Origin: Phycicoccus flavus | GTDB lineage: Bacteria > Actinomycetota > Actinomycetes > Actinomycetales > Dermatophilaceae | DNA length: 41,788 nucleotides | NCBI RefSeq assembly: GCF_004025965.2 | Contig: NZ_SAYU02000038.1 | Location: 1-41,788 of the forward strand | Reading direction: 5' to 3' | Shown here: in pieces, positions 24,070-33,366 of the stretch | Position numbering within the stretch: position 1 is the stretch's first letter | Layout of the letters: every line of letters begins with the position of its first letter | Position numbers and translations under genes: made by a program | Notes under the pieces: generated by a model | Database searches by the model: none | Told to the model about the DNA's origin: nothing | The model's input: only the letters and a program-made list of their open reading frames with translations

Positions 24070-25155
24070 GTGGCGCGCTCCTACCCGTACGTCCTGCACG
24101 TCGACCTCGACCAGTTCATCGCGGCCGTCGAGGTGCTCCGTCACCCCGAGCTGGCCGGACGCGAGGTCGTCGTCGGGGGCCGGGGCGACCCCACCGAGCG
24201 GGCCGTCGTCTCCACCGCGTCCTACGAGGCCCGCGAGCACGGCGTGCGCTCCGGGATGCCGCTGCGCGTCGCGGCCCGCAAGGCACCGGACGCCGTGTTC
24301 CTCCCGGTCGACGCGCCGCACTACCTCGAGGCCTCCGAGCGCGTCGTCGCCGCCGTCCGTGGGCTCGACCTCGTCGTCGAGGTCCTCGGCTGGGACGAGA
24401 TGTTCGTCGGGGGTGACACGCAGGACCCCGAGGGGCTCGCCCACCGCATCCGCGCGGCGGTGCTCGACGCGACCCGGCTGCACTGCTCGGTCGGCGTCGG
24501 CGACACCCGGGTACGCGCGAAGATCGCGACCGACTTCGGCAAGCCGCGCGGGGTCTTCCGCCTGACCGCGGAGAACTGGCGAGAGGTCATGGGCGCGCGG
24601 CCGACGTCGGCGCTCTGGGGCGTCGGCTCCCGGGTGGCGGGACGGCTCGACGCCCTCGGCATCCGGACCGTCGACGAGCTGGCCGGCGCCGACGAGGCCG
24701 ACCTCGTCACCGAGTTCGGGCCGCGGATGGGCCCCTGGTACGCCTCCCTCGGGCGCGGGGAGGGCAGCGCCGAGGTCGACGACGCGCCCTGGGTCGCGCG
24801 CAGCCACAGCCGCGAGACGACCTACCAGGAGAACCTCACGACCCCGGAGCAGGTGCGCGACGCCGTCCGGGTGCTCACCGCGCAGGCCCTGGAGGACGTC
24901 GCCCGCGAGGGGCGGCCGGTGCAGCGGGTCGGCCTGAAGATCCGCTACGCGCCGTTCTTCACCGTCAACCGCAGCCGGAAGCTGCCCGCGGCCACCTCGG
25001 ACGCCGCGCCGGTGCACGAGACCGTGCAGGCGCTGCTCGCCGACCACCTCGAGGAGGGGCGCGAAGTCCGGCTGCTCGGGGTCCGCGCCGAGATGACGAT
25101 GCCGGACGACGGGGCGGACGACATCGAGCGCACTCCGGTCCGCGGCCGGGTCTGA
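24070..25155 (+). CDS. Y-family DNA polymerase, DinB2-like, with isoleucine steric gate
   Basis: A 361-aa translesion polymerase. The first catalytic motif is HVDLDQFIAAVE (Asp12, steric-gate position Ile17) and the second is LGWDEMFVGG (Asp109, Glu110). SVGVGDTRVRAKIATDFGKP and the HhH-like TSALWGVGSRVAGRLDALGI follow, then a little-finger domain. Canonical DinB has Phe/Tyr at the steric gate; mycobacterial DinB2 has Leu and is known to insert ribonucleotides readily. The LDQF-aliphatic pattern places this protein with DinB2. No QLxLF-type sliding-clamp motif is seen at the C-terminus. GTG start, 34 bp after the small ORF. Confidence 0.92.
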   Translation: MARSYPYVLHVDLDQFIAAVEVLRHPELAGREVVVGGRGDPTERAVVSTASYEAREHGVRSGMPLRVAARKAPDAVFLPVDAPHYLEASERVVAAVRGLDLVVEVLGWDEMFVGGDTQDPEGLAHRIRAAVLDATRLHCSVGVGDTRVRAKIATDFGKPRGVFRLTAENWREVMGARPTSALWGVGSRVAGRLDALGIRTVDELAGADEADLVTEFGPRMGPWYASLGRGEGSAEVDDAPWVARSHSRETTYQENLTTPEQVRDAVRVLTAQALEDVAREGRPVQRVGLKIRYAPFFTVNRSRKLPAATSDAAPVHETVQALLADHLEEGREVRLLGVRAEMTMPDDGADDIERTPVRGRV

Positions 25156-25298
25156 CCGCTCCCGCACCCGGACCCGCACCGGACCGCTCCGTCGAGCCCC
25201 GCCCCCCTGGACAGTCTCGACGTCGAGCGGCACGTCGCCCAGGTCTTGCGTGGCGCGCTGGCCGGCTGACCCGAGCCGGCGGGGGCGTGGTTGGCGGG

Positions 25299-25496
25299 CT
25301 ACTCGCGGACCTCGGGGTGCTCGTCGTCGGCGCCCGGCACCTTGGCGTTCGGGCCGGCCGGGCCCTCCTGCACCTCACCGGAGTCGGAGTCCGGCTGGCC
25401 GTTCACGGACTGGCTGTCACTGATGGGCGTGTCGGCCTCGGCGGTGTCCATCTGCTGCACCTCGGAGACCTGGCCCTCGTCGTCGTCACGGCTCAT
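25299..25496 (-). CDS. 65-aa acidic, probably disordered protein
   Basis: Very acidic and Ser/Asp/Glu/Pro-rich, with no hydrophobic core (MSRDDDEGQVSEVQQ ... GADDEHPEVRE), so probably unstructured. No family recognised. Its reality is supported by a -10-like TAGGGT exactly 6 nt before the ATG, the same layout as many genes in this window. Divergent from the GH9 gene and convergent with dinB. Confidence 0.65.
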   Translation of the reverse strand: MSRDDDEGQVSEVQQMDTAEADTPISDSQSVNGQPDSDSGEVQEGPAGPNAKVPGADDEHPEVRE

Positions 25497-25502
25497 GGGG
25501 CC

Positions 25503-25508
25503 ACCCTA
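25503..25508 (-). promoter_or_regulatory. -10 element of leaderless 65-aa gene
   Basis: TAGGGT on the minus strand with 6 nt to the ATG at 25494-25496. Confidence 0.45.
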
Positions 25509-25574
25509 GGTCGGCGACGGGCAGGATCCCCGCGAGATCCGCCCACGCCACCGGTGGTGTCGAAGGCCGTGCGC

Positions 25575-25588
25575 CGATACCGTTATCG
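25575..25588 (+). promoter_or_regulatory. inverted repeat / probable operator and -10 of the GH9 gene
   Basis: CGATA (25575-25579) and TATCG (25584-25588) are perfect inverted arms around CCGT, in a GC-rich region. Inside is TACCGT, which fits a -10 hexamer. A repressor binding here would block polymerase. LacI-type regulators of cellulase genes use such palindromes, though this is not the CebR sequence I know. About 88 nt upstream of the ATG. Confidence 0.4.
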
Positions 25589-25675
25589 CTGCACGCCGCC
25601 GGGACCGGTCCGACCCCCGTCGAGCCCGGCGCCGGCGGCGGCCCCTCCCTCGACTCCCGACCCAAGGAACCCGCC

Positions 25676-28024
25676 ATGGCACAACGACGTGTCCCCACCG
25701 CGGCGCCCGTCCGGCGACCACTCGTCCTCGCGGCGGCCGGTCTGGCCGCCGCCGCTCTCACCGTCGCCCTCCCGGCGACGCCCGCGGGCGCCGCCGGACC
25801 CGAGCAGGTCGTCAACGGCACCTTCGACGACGGCCTCACCGGCTGGAACGCCTACCCCACCGCGGCGGTCGTCGACGGCCGCGGCTGCGTGGACGTCCCG
25901 GCCGGCACCGGCGCCTACGGCGCGGCCATCGAGCAGAAGATCCCCATGGTGGAGGGCGAGACGTACGCCTTCTCCGCGACGATCCTCAGCGAGCCGGCGA
26001 CCGCGGCCAACATCCGCATCGTCATCCAGGGCGGCCCGGACATCAACTACGCGGAGTTCCTCACCGCCCGCAAGGTGCCGCTGACCCCCGAGCCCCGGGC
26101 CGTCACCGCGACCTTCACCGCCGACCGAGACTACGCGCAGGCCAACCTCACCTTCCAGCAGGACATCACCAACGACGCCGCCTACCGGTTCTGCGTCGAC
26201 GACGTGTCGGTGACCGGAGGCGCCGAGCCCGAGGTCTACCGGCCGGACATCCACTCCGCCGTGCGGGTGAACCAGGTCGGCTACCTGCCCGACGGCACCA
26301 AGGAGGCGACGATCGTCACCGACGCCACCGAGCCCCAGCGCTGGCTGCTCCGGAACGCCGACGGCACCGTCGTGCGGCGCGGCACGACGAGGCCTGAGGG
26401 CGTCGAGGACAGCGCCGGCGTCGCCGTGCACGTCGCCGACTTCTCGGCCTACCGCACGCCCGGACGCGGGTACACCCTGAGCGTCGGGGACCAGACGAGC
26501 TTCCCGTTCGACATCGCGTCCGACCTCTACGCCGGACTGCGCACCGACAGCAAGACCTTCTACTACACCAACCGCAGCGGCATCGCGATCGACGACGCCC
26601 TCGCGCCGGGCTACGGGCGCCGGGCCGGTCACGTCGGCGTCGCGCCGAACCGGGGCGACACCGCCGTGCCCTGCCTGCCGCTGGGCGACGACAAGCAGCG
26701 GCTCTACGCGACGCCGTGGACCTGCTCGGGCACCCACGACGTCACCGGAGGCTGGTACGACGCCGGCGACATGGGCAAGTACGTCGTCAACGGCGGGATC
26801 TCGGTCGCCCAGCTCATGCAGGAGTTCGAGCGGACGAGAACCGGCGCCGCCGACCCGGCCGCCTACGCCGACGGCACGCTGTCCATCCCCGAGGCGGGCA
26901 ACGGCGTCCCGGACCTGCTCGACGAGGTCCGCTGGGAGCTGGACTGGATGCTGCGGATGCAGGTCCCGGCCGGCGAGCAGTACGCGGGCATGGCCTACCA
27001 CAAGGTCGCCGACGCCGACTGGACCGGACTCCCCCTGCTGCCGGCCGACGACCCGCAGCCGCGGGTCCTGCACCGGCCGTCGACGGCGGCGACGCTCAAC
27101 CTGGCCGCCGCGGCCGCGCAGGGCGCCCGGCTGTTCCGGCCCTACGACGCCGCGTTCGCCGACCGGCTGCTGGCCGCCGCCCGGTCCTCCTACGCCGCCG
27201 CCGAGCGGACCCCGGACCTCCTGGAGCCGGCCGCGGACCCCGCGCTCGACCCCAACCCGGGCAGCGGCCCCTACGAGGACGACGACGTGTCCGACGAGTT
27301 CTACTGGGCCGCGGCAGAGCTGTACCTGACCACCGGTGACGCGCGGTACCGCACCGCCGTCCTCGCCTCGCCGCATCACACCTCGCGCGACCTGGCCGAC
27401 GGCTTCTGGTGGCAGGACGTGGCCGGCATGGGCCGGCTCGACCTCGCGACCGTCGACAGCCGCCTGCCCGGCCGCAAGGCCGTCCAGCGCTCGGTCCTGC
27501 GGGCCGCCGACAGCCTCCTGCGGACCGAGCGGGACGAGCCGTTCGGCCAGCCCTACGACCCGGCCGACGGCGACTGGGTGTGGGGCTCCAACTCGGCCGT
27601 CCTCAACAACCTGCAGGTCGTCGGGACCGCCTACGACCTCTCCGGGAAGCGGAGGTACGCCGACGGCGTCGCGAGCGGGATGGACTACCTCCTCGGCCGC
27701 AACGCCCTGGACCGGTCCTACGTCACGGGCTACGGCGACGTCTCGTCCCACCAGCAGCACAGCCGCTGGTACGCGCACTCGCTCGACCCGCGCCTGCCCT
27801 CGCCGCCGGACGGCACGGTGGCCGGTGGTCCGAACTCCACGGCGACGAGCACCGGCGACCCGGTGGCCGCGGCGAACCTCGCAGGCTGCGTCGACCAGTT
27901 CTGCTACATCGACGAGATCGGCTCGTGGTCGACGAACGAGATCACGGTGAACTGGAACGCCCCGCTGTCCTGGGTCTCCGGCTTCCTCGCCGGGTACGAG
28001 GGGACCGGCCCGGGCCGGTCCTGA
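25676..28024 (+). CDS. secreted glycoside hydrolase family 9 (cellulase-type) with N-terminal CBM
   Basis: 782 aa. A Sec signal peptide ends near residue 39 (LPATPAGAAG). Residues 41-182 look like a CBM4/9-type carbohydrate-binding module (VVNGTFDDGLTGWNAY ... FCVDDVSVTGG). Residues 190-280 are the Ig-like cellulase N-domain (VRVNQVGYLPDGTKEA). The GH9 catalytic domain follows: GGWYDAGDMGKYV with Asp362 and Asp365, HSRWYAHSLDPRLPSPPDG, and STNEITVNWNAPLSW with Glu755 as the proton donor. Likely endo- or exo-beta-1,4-glucanase. AAGGAA lies upstream of the ATG. A strong hairpin follows the stop, so it is a single-gene unit. Confidence 0.93.
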   Translation: MAQRRVPTAAPVRRPLVLAAAGLAAAALTVALPATPAGAAGPEQVVNGTFDDGLTGWNAYPTAAVVDGRGCVDVPAGTGAYGAAIEQKIPMVEGETYAFSATILSEPATAANIRIVIQGGPDINYAEFLTARKVPLTPEPRAVTATFTADRDYAQANLTFQQDITNDAAYRFCVDDVSVTGGAEPEVYRPDIHSAVRVNQVGYLPDGTKEATIVTDATEPQRWLLRNADGTVVRRGTTRPEGVEDSAGVAVHVADFSAYRTPGRGYTLSVGDQTSFPFDIASDLYAGLRTDSKTFYYTNRSGIAIDDALAPGYGRRAGHVGVAPNRGDTAVPCLPLGDDKQRLYATPWTCSGTHDVTGGWYDAGDMGKYVVNGGISVAQLMQEFERTRTGAADPAAYADGTLSIPEAGNGVPDLLDEVRWELDWMLRMQVPAGEQYAGMAYHKVADADWTGLPLLPADDPQPRVLHRPSTAATLNLAAAAAQGARLFRPYDAAFADRLLAAARSSYAAAERTPDLLEPAADPALDPNPGSGPYEDDDVSDEFYWAAAELYLTTGDARYRTAVLASPHHTSRDLADGFWWQDVAGMGRLDLATVDSRLPGRKAVQRSVLRAADSLLRTERDEPFGQPYDPADGDWVWGSNSAVLNNLQVVGTAYDLSGKRRYADGVASGMDYLLGRNALDRSYVTGYGDVSSHQQHSRWYAHSLDPRLPSPPDGTVAGGPNSTATSTGDPVAAANLAGCVDQFCYIDEIGSWSTNEITVNWNAPLSWVSGFLAGYEGTGPGRS

Positions 28025-28033
28025 CCGCGACGT

Positions 28034-28072
28034 CCCGGGCGCGGGCGGCGGCCTCCGCCGCCCGCGCCCGGG
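28034..28072 (+). terminator. 18-bp perfect hairpin terminator after GH9 gene
   Basis: Arms 28034-28051 and 28055-28072 pair perfectly over 18 bp around a CCT loop, 9 nt past the stop codon. There is no T-tract, as is common in very GC-rich actinobacteria. By far the strongest hairpin noticed in the window. Confidence 0.7.
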
Positions 28073-28110
28073 CCCGACCGGGGTCGCGTCGTGCCCCCGT
28101 CCCCCCGCGA

Positions 28111-28116
28111 TAGGTT
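28111..28116 (+). promoter_or_regulatory. -10 element of leaderless gene upstream of fahA
   Basis: TAGGTT with 6 nt (GACGGC) to ATG 28123. It probably drives both this gene and fahA. Confidence 0.5.
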
Positions 28117-28122
28117 GACGGC

Positions 28123-28977
28123 ATGTCGTCGACGACCCCGGGGCTGCTCCACGCCCTCGTCGACGACGCCGCCGTCTTCCCGCCCGGCAACAGCCCCCTG
28201 CGGGACGCCGTCGCCGCCCACGGGCGGCACCGCGCCGCGGCCTACTCCCCCGCCGTCGGTCCCCTGCTCGTGCCGGCCGCGGCCGCCCCCGACCTCCTCG
28301 TCCTGCTGGAGCGCGGGACGCAGGACGCGGCCCCGCTCGACGTCGCCGTCGTCGCCCGCCCGGGCACCGACCCCGCGGTGCTCGACGGCGCACTGACCCT
28401 GCTGGGCGCCGACCCGCGCGTCGACCTCCGCGGCGCCGAGCTCGCCTGGGCCCCGGGAACGGGTGTCCCCGACCTGCCCGGCGACCCGCCGCTCGCCCTC
28501 GAGGTGCCCCGCGAGGGCCCCGCGCAGGAGGCGGCCCTCGCGCAGGTCCGGGCGGCCGTCGCCGCGGGCCGGTCCGTCGTGGCCAAGTTCCGCACCGGCC
28601 CGACGCCGACCTGGCCCTGGCCGGACGAGGCCGTGCTCGCCGGCTTCCTCGTCGGCGCCGCCGCCGCGGCCGTGCCGTTCCGGCTCACCGGCGGCCTGCA
28701 CCACGCCGTGCGCGGCTCCTACCCCGTGGACGGGGTCCCCGAGGAGAACCACGGGCTGCTCGACGTCCTCGTGGCGACGGCCGCCGCGCTGGACGGCGGC
28801 TGCCCCGACGAGGTGGCGGGACTGCTGGCCGTCCGCGACGCGCGAGCCGTCGCGGACCTCGTCGCGGCCTGGACCGACGACACCGTCCGCCGGGTGCGGG
28901 CCGCGTTCACCGCCTACGGCTGCTGCACCGTCACCGACCCGCTCGGCGAGCTCGCCGACCTCGGCCTCACCCCCTGA
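28123..28977 (+). CDS. conserved protein of unknown function, fahA partner
   Basis: 284 aa, cytoplasmic, Ala-rich, not assigned to a named family. Visible motifs: VVAKFRTGPTPTWPWPDEAV, then AAVPFRLTGGLHHAVRG, and near the C-terminus YGCCTVTDPLGELADLGL. The K-R-G ... LTGGLHH pattern could be a TIM-barrel-like active site with His residues, but this is a guess. It ends 19 bp before fahA, and no other promoter is seen between, so the two form an operon. A role in the lower homogentisate pathway is inferred from this alone. The start is fixed by the -10 hexamer 6 nt upstream. Confidence 0.8.
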   Translation: MSSTTPGLLHALVDDAAVFPPGNSPLRDAVAAHGRHRAAAYSPAVGPLLVPAAAAPDLLVLLERGTQDAAPLDVAVVARPGTDPAVLDGALTLLGADPRVDLRGAELAWAPGTGVPDLPGDPPLALEVPREGPAQEAALAQVRAAVAAGRSVVAKFRTGPTPTWPWPDEAVLAGFLVGAAAAAVPFRLTGGLHHAVRGSYPVDGVPEENHGLLDVLVATAAALDGGCPDEVAGLLAVRDARAVADLVAAWTDDTVRRVRAAFTAYGCCTVTDPLGELADLGLTP

Positions 28978-28996
28978 CCGCACCGGAAGGACCGCC

Positions 28997-30235
28997 ATGA
29001 CCTGGCTCGACCTGCCCGCCGACCACCCCTTCGGCCTCCACAACCTCCCCTACGGCGTCTTCTCCACCGGCGGCCCGGACGGCGAGCGCCGGGTCGGGGT
29101 CCGGGTCGGCGACCACGTGCTCGACCTCGCCGCCTGCGCCGAGCGGGCGGGCATGGAGTCGGCGGTGGTGTGGCGCGGCGGCAGCCTCGACGCCTTCCTG
29201 GCCGAGGGCCGCCCGGCGTGGACCGCGGCCCGCGCCTGGCTGCAGGACCACCTCTCCGACGACGCCGCGCGCGACTGCGTCGAGCCGAACCTCGTCCCCG
29301 TCGGCGAGGTGACGATGCACCTGCCGTTCACCGTCGCCGACTACGTCGACTTCTACGCCAGCGAGCACCACGCCACCAACGTCGGCCGCATCTTCCGGCC
29401 GGACTCCGAGCCGCTCACCCCGAACTGGAAGCACCTGCCCATCGGGTACCACGGCCGGGCGGGGACGGTCGTCGTCTCGGGCACCGACGTCGTGCGCCCC
29501 ACCGGCCAGCGCCGGCCCCCGACGCAGGAGGCGCCGGTCTTCGGCCCCAGCGTCCGCCTGGACATCGAGGCCGAGCTCGGTTTCGTCGTCGGCGGCCCGG
29601 CCACCGGGCTCGGGCGGCGCGTCGACCTCGACGACGCCGACGACCACCTCTTCGGCGTCGTGCTGCTCAACGACTGGTCCGCCCGCGACCTCCAGGCCTG
29701 GGAGTACGTGCCGCTCGGGCCGTTCCTCGGCAAGTCCTTCGCGACGACGGTCGGCCCGTGGGTGGTCACCACCGACGCCCTCCGCGCCGCCCGGGTGCCG
29801 TTGCCCGGCCAGGATCCGGAGCCCCTGCCCTACCTGCGCGGCCGGGACGGCGCCGACGGCGGGCCGGGCACCGCCTACGGCCTCGACGTCCACGTCGAGG
29901 TCGAGTGGAACGGCACCGCCGTCTCCCGGCCCGAGTACCGCGACATGTACTGGTCCCCGGTCCAGATGCTCACCCACCTGACGGTGAACGGGGCGACGAT
30001 CCGGCCCGGGGACCTCTTCGGCTCCGGCACCATCAGCGGCGCCGACCCCGGCACCCGCGGCTCCTTCCTCGAGCTGTCCTGGAGCGGCCAGGAGCCGCTG
30101 ACCCTCGACGACGGCTCGCAGCGCTCCTTCCTCGAGGACGGGGACACCGTGACGCTGCGGGCCACCGCCCCCGGCCCGGACGGCAGCGTCGTCGGGTTCG
30201 GGGAGTGCACGGGGACGGTCCGTCCGGCGGTCTGA
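28997..30235 (+). CDS. fahA: fumarylacetoacetase
   Basis: Hydrolyses fumarylacetoacetate to fumarate and acetoacetate, the last step of tyrosine catabolism. It has 412 aa, the usual length. N-terminal FGLHNLPYGVFS is diagnostic. The catalytic His region is DYVDFYASEHHATNVGRIF. Metal ligands lie in DIEAELGFVVG and LNDWSARDLQAWEYVPLGPF. MYWSPVQMLTHLTVNG and LFGSGTISG complete the signature. GGAAGG is 6 nt before the ATG. Second gene of the operon after the unknown partner. Confidence 0.96.
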   Translation: MTWLDLPADHPFGLHNLPYGVFSTGGPDGERRVGVRVGDHVLDLAACAERAGMESAVVWRGGSLDAFLAEGRPAWTAARAWLQDHLSDDAARDCVEPNLVPVGEVTMHLPFTVADYVDFYASEHHATNVGRIFRPDSEPLTPNWKHLPIGYHGRAGTVVVSGTDVVRPTGQRRPPTQEAPVFGPSVRLDIEAELGFVVGGPATGLGRRVDLDDADDHLFGVVLLNDWSARDLQAWEYVPLGPFLGKSFATTVGPWVVTTDALRAARVPLPGQDPEPLPYLRGRDGADGGPGTAYGLDVHVEVEWNGTAVSRPEYRDMYWSPVQMLTHLTVNGATIRPGDLFGSGTISGADPGTRGSFLELSWSGQEPLTLDDGSQRSFLEDGDTVTLRATAPGPDGSVVGFGECTGTVRPAV

Positions 30236-30262
30236 GCCGGCCCGGCCGCGCCGGTGCCGGGG

Positions 30263-30652
30263 TCAGCGGGGCGGGGGCAGGAGGTCGGCCAGGGTCGAGG
30301 AGAACATCGCCGCGGCGTCCCGCGCGCTCGGGGTCCCGGCGTCGGGGTCGGCGCCACCGGCCACGAGGGCCTCGACCACCGCCCGCTCGTCCTTGAAGAC
30401 CGCCCCGGCCAGCGGCGTCTGACCGCGCAGGTTGGCGCGGTCGGCGTCGGCCCCACGCTCCAGCAAGCCGCTCACCAGCGCGGCGTGCCCGTGGTAGGCG
30501 GCGAGCATGACGAGGGTGTCGCCCGAGCCGTTCGCGAGGTCGGCCGGCGCCCCGGCGTTGACGTAGGCCAGCAGGTCGGCGGACCCGGACCGGGCGAGGT
30601 CGAACAGCCGCCCGGCGAGCTCGACGACCTCGGGCGGCGGCCCGTCGGTCAC
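30263..30652 (-). CDS. small ankyrin-repeat protein
   Basis: 129 aa with about three ankyrin repeats: GDTLVMLAAYHGHAALVSGLLERGAD, ANLRGQTPLAGAVFKDERAVVEALVAGGADPD and a shorter N-terminal unit. A cytoplasmic protein-binding module, partner unknown. The GTG overlaps the stop of the RDD gene in GTGA, so the two are co-expressed. Ends 27 bp from the convergent fahA stop. Confidence 0.82.
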   Translation of the reverse strand: MTDGPPPEVVELAGRLFDLARSGSADLLAYVNAGAPADLANGSGDTLVMLAAYHGHAALVSGLLERGADADRANLRGQTPLAGAVFKDERAVVEALVAGGADPDAGTPSARDAAAMFSSTLADLLPPPR

Positions 30653-31434
30653 GATCGCAGGACGACGACGGTGCCGGCCACCTTGTCGTGCAGGCACTGG
30701 CGGCGCGGGTCCCACAGCAGCCAGGCGGGGTCGAGCAGCTCGAGGATCGCGCCGAGGTAGCCGAGGAGGACGTTGAGCCCGAGGGCGGCCGTGAGGAGGG
30801 CGATGGCCTGGCGCCGCAGCGCGACGACCAGCGACACCCCGCCCGGGGCGTCGACCGGCCGCACGACGGTCCCGAGCGCCATCTTGCCCGGGGTGGCGGA
30901 CCGCCAGACGAGGAAGCCGACCTCGTAGAGGAGCCCGACGAGGGAGGTGACGAGGGTGACCGGCAGCACGATGTCGGCCACCGCCGCCTGGAACGCGGCC
31001 TCGCCCCCGGTCCGGCCGGCGAGGACGTCGTCGAAGTACTGCTGGGCGGCGGTGGCGAAGGAGCCGAGGAACGGGGTGAGGAGCACCGCCGAGACGACCG
31101 TCGTCAGCAGCCAGTCGACGGCCCGGCCGAGCAGCCGGCGCCACCACTGCGCGAGCACCGCCCCGTCGGGGAGGGTCGGGGCGGCTGTGCCGCTGGGCAC
31201 CGGCGGTGCGCTCCAGGACGAGCTCCCGCCCCGCCGGGCGGCGGTCTCGCGCTCGGCCCGGGCCGCCCGCTCGGCGGCGCTCTCGACCGTCGGGGCGTGC
31301 CCGATCGTCGAGCTCGCCGCCGTCGGCGAGCGCAGCGGTGTCGTGTGCGCGCTCCAGACGACGCCGTCGAAGTAGCGCAGCTGGTCGGCGTCCTCGGGGT
31401 CCTCGTACCAGCCGGGCGAGGTGGGCGTGCTCAT
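30649..31434 (-). CDS. DUF2510 - RDD family membrane protein
   Basis: 261 aa. The N-terminal DUF2510 motif is GWYEDPEDADQLRYFDGVVW at about 8-27, followed by a low-complexity linker. The RDD domain begins with WWRRLLGRAVDWLLTTVVSAV. Further helices include VTLVTSLVGLLYEVGFLVW and IALLTAALGLNVLLGYLGAIL, and the typical SATPGKMALGTVV and RRQCLHDKVAGTVVV are present. Transport or scaffolding role unknown. Start ATG 31434 is chosen because of DUF2510 and a GACGAT hexamer 6 nt upstream, although the frame is open further. Confidence 0.85.
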   Translation of the reverse strand: MSTPTSPGWYEDPEDADQLRYFDGVVWSAHTTPLRSPTAASSTIGHAPTVESAAERAARAERETAARRGGSSSWSAPPVPSGTAAPTLPDGAVLAQWWRRLLGRAVDWLLTTVVSAVLLTPFLGSFATAAQQYFDDVLAGRTGGEAAFQAAVADIVLPVTLVTSLVGLLYEVGFLVWRSATPGKMALGTVVRPVDAPGGVSLVVALRRQAIALLTAALGLNVLLGYLGAILELLDPAWLLWDPRRQCLHDKVAGTVVVLRS

Positions 31435-31440
31435 GTCGGC

Positions 31441-31446
31441 ATCGTC
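31441..31446 (-). promoter_or_regulatory. -10 element of leaderless RDD gene
   Basis: GACGAT on the minus strand, 6 nt before ATG 31434. It matches the spacing seen at other genes here but has G at the first position. Confidence 0.35.
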
Positions 31447-31504
31447 CCACGCGGCACCGGCGCCGCCCGCATCGCCGCGGGCGGGCGCCGGAGGCATGCC
31501 GACC

Positions 31505-33353
<1,849 letters not shown>

Positions 33354-33366
33354 GCCCGCGGGCCGG

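Noticed and set aside
25196-25258. Short frame ending LDVERHVAQVLRGALAG before a TGA between dinB and the 65-aa gene
   Set aside because: It resembles a protein tail but has no start codon, ribosome-binding site or recognisable family; could be chance or a remnant.
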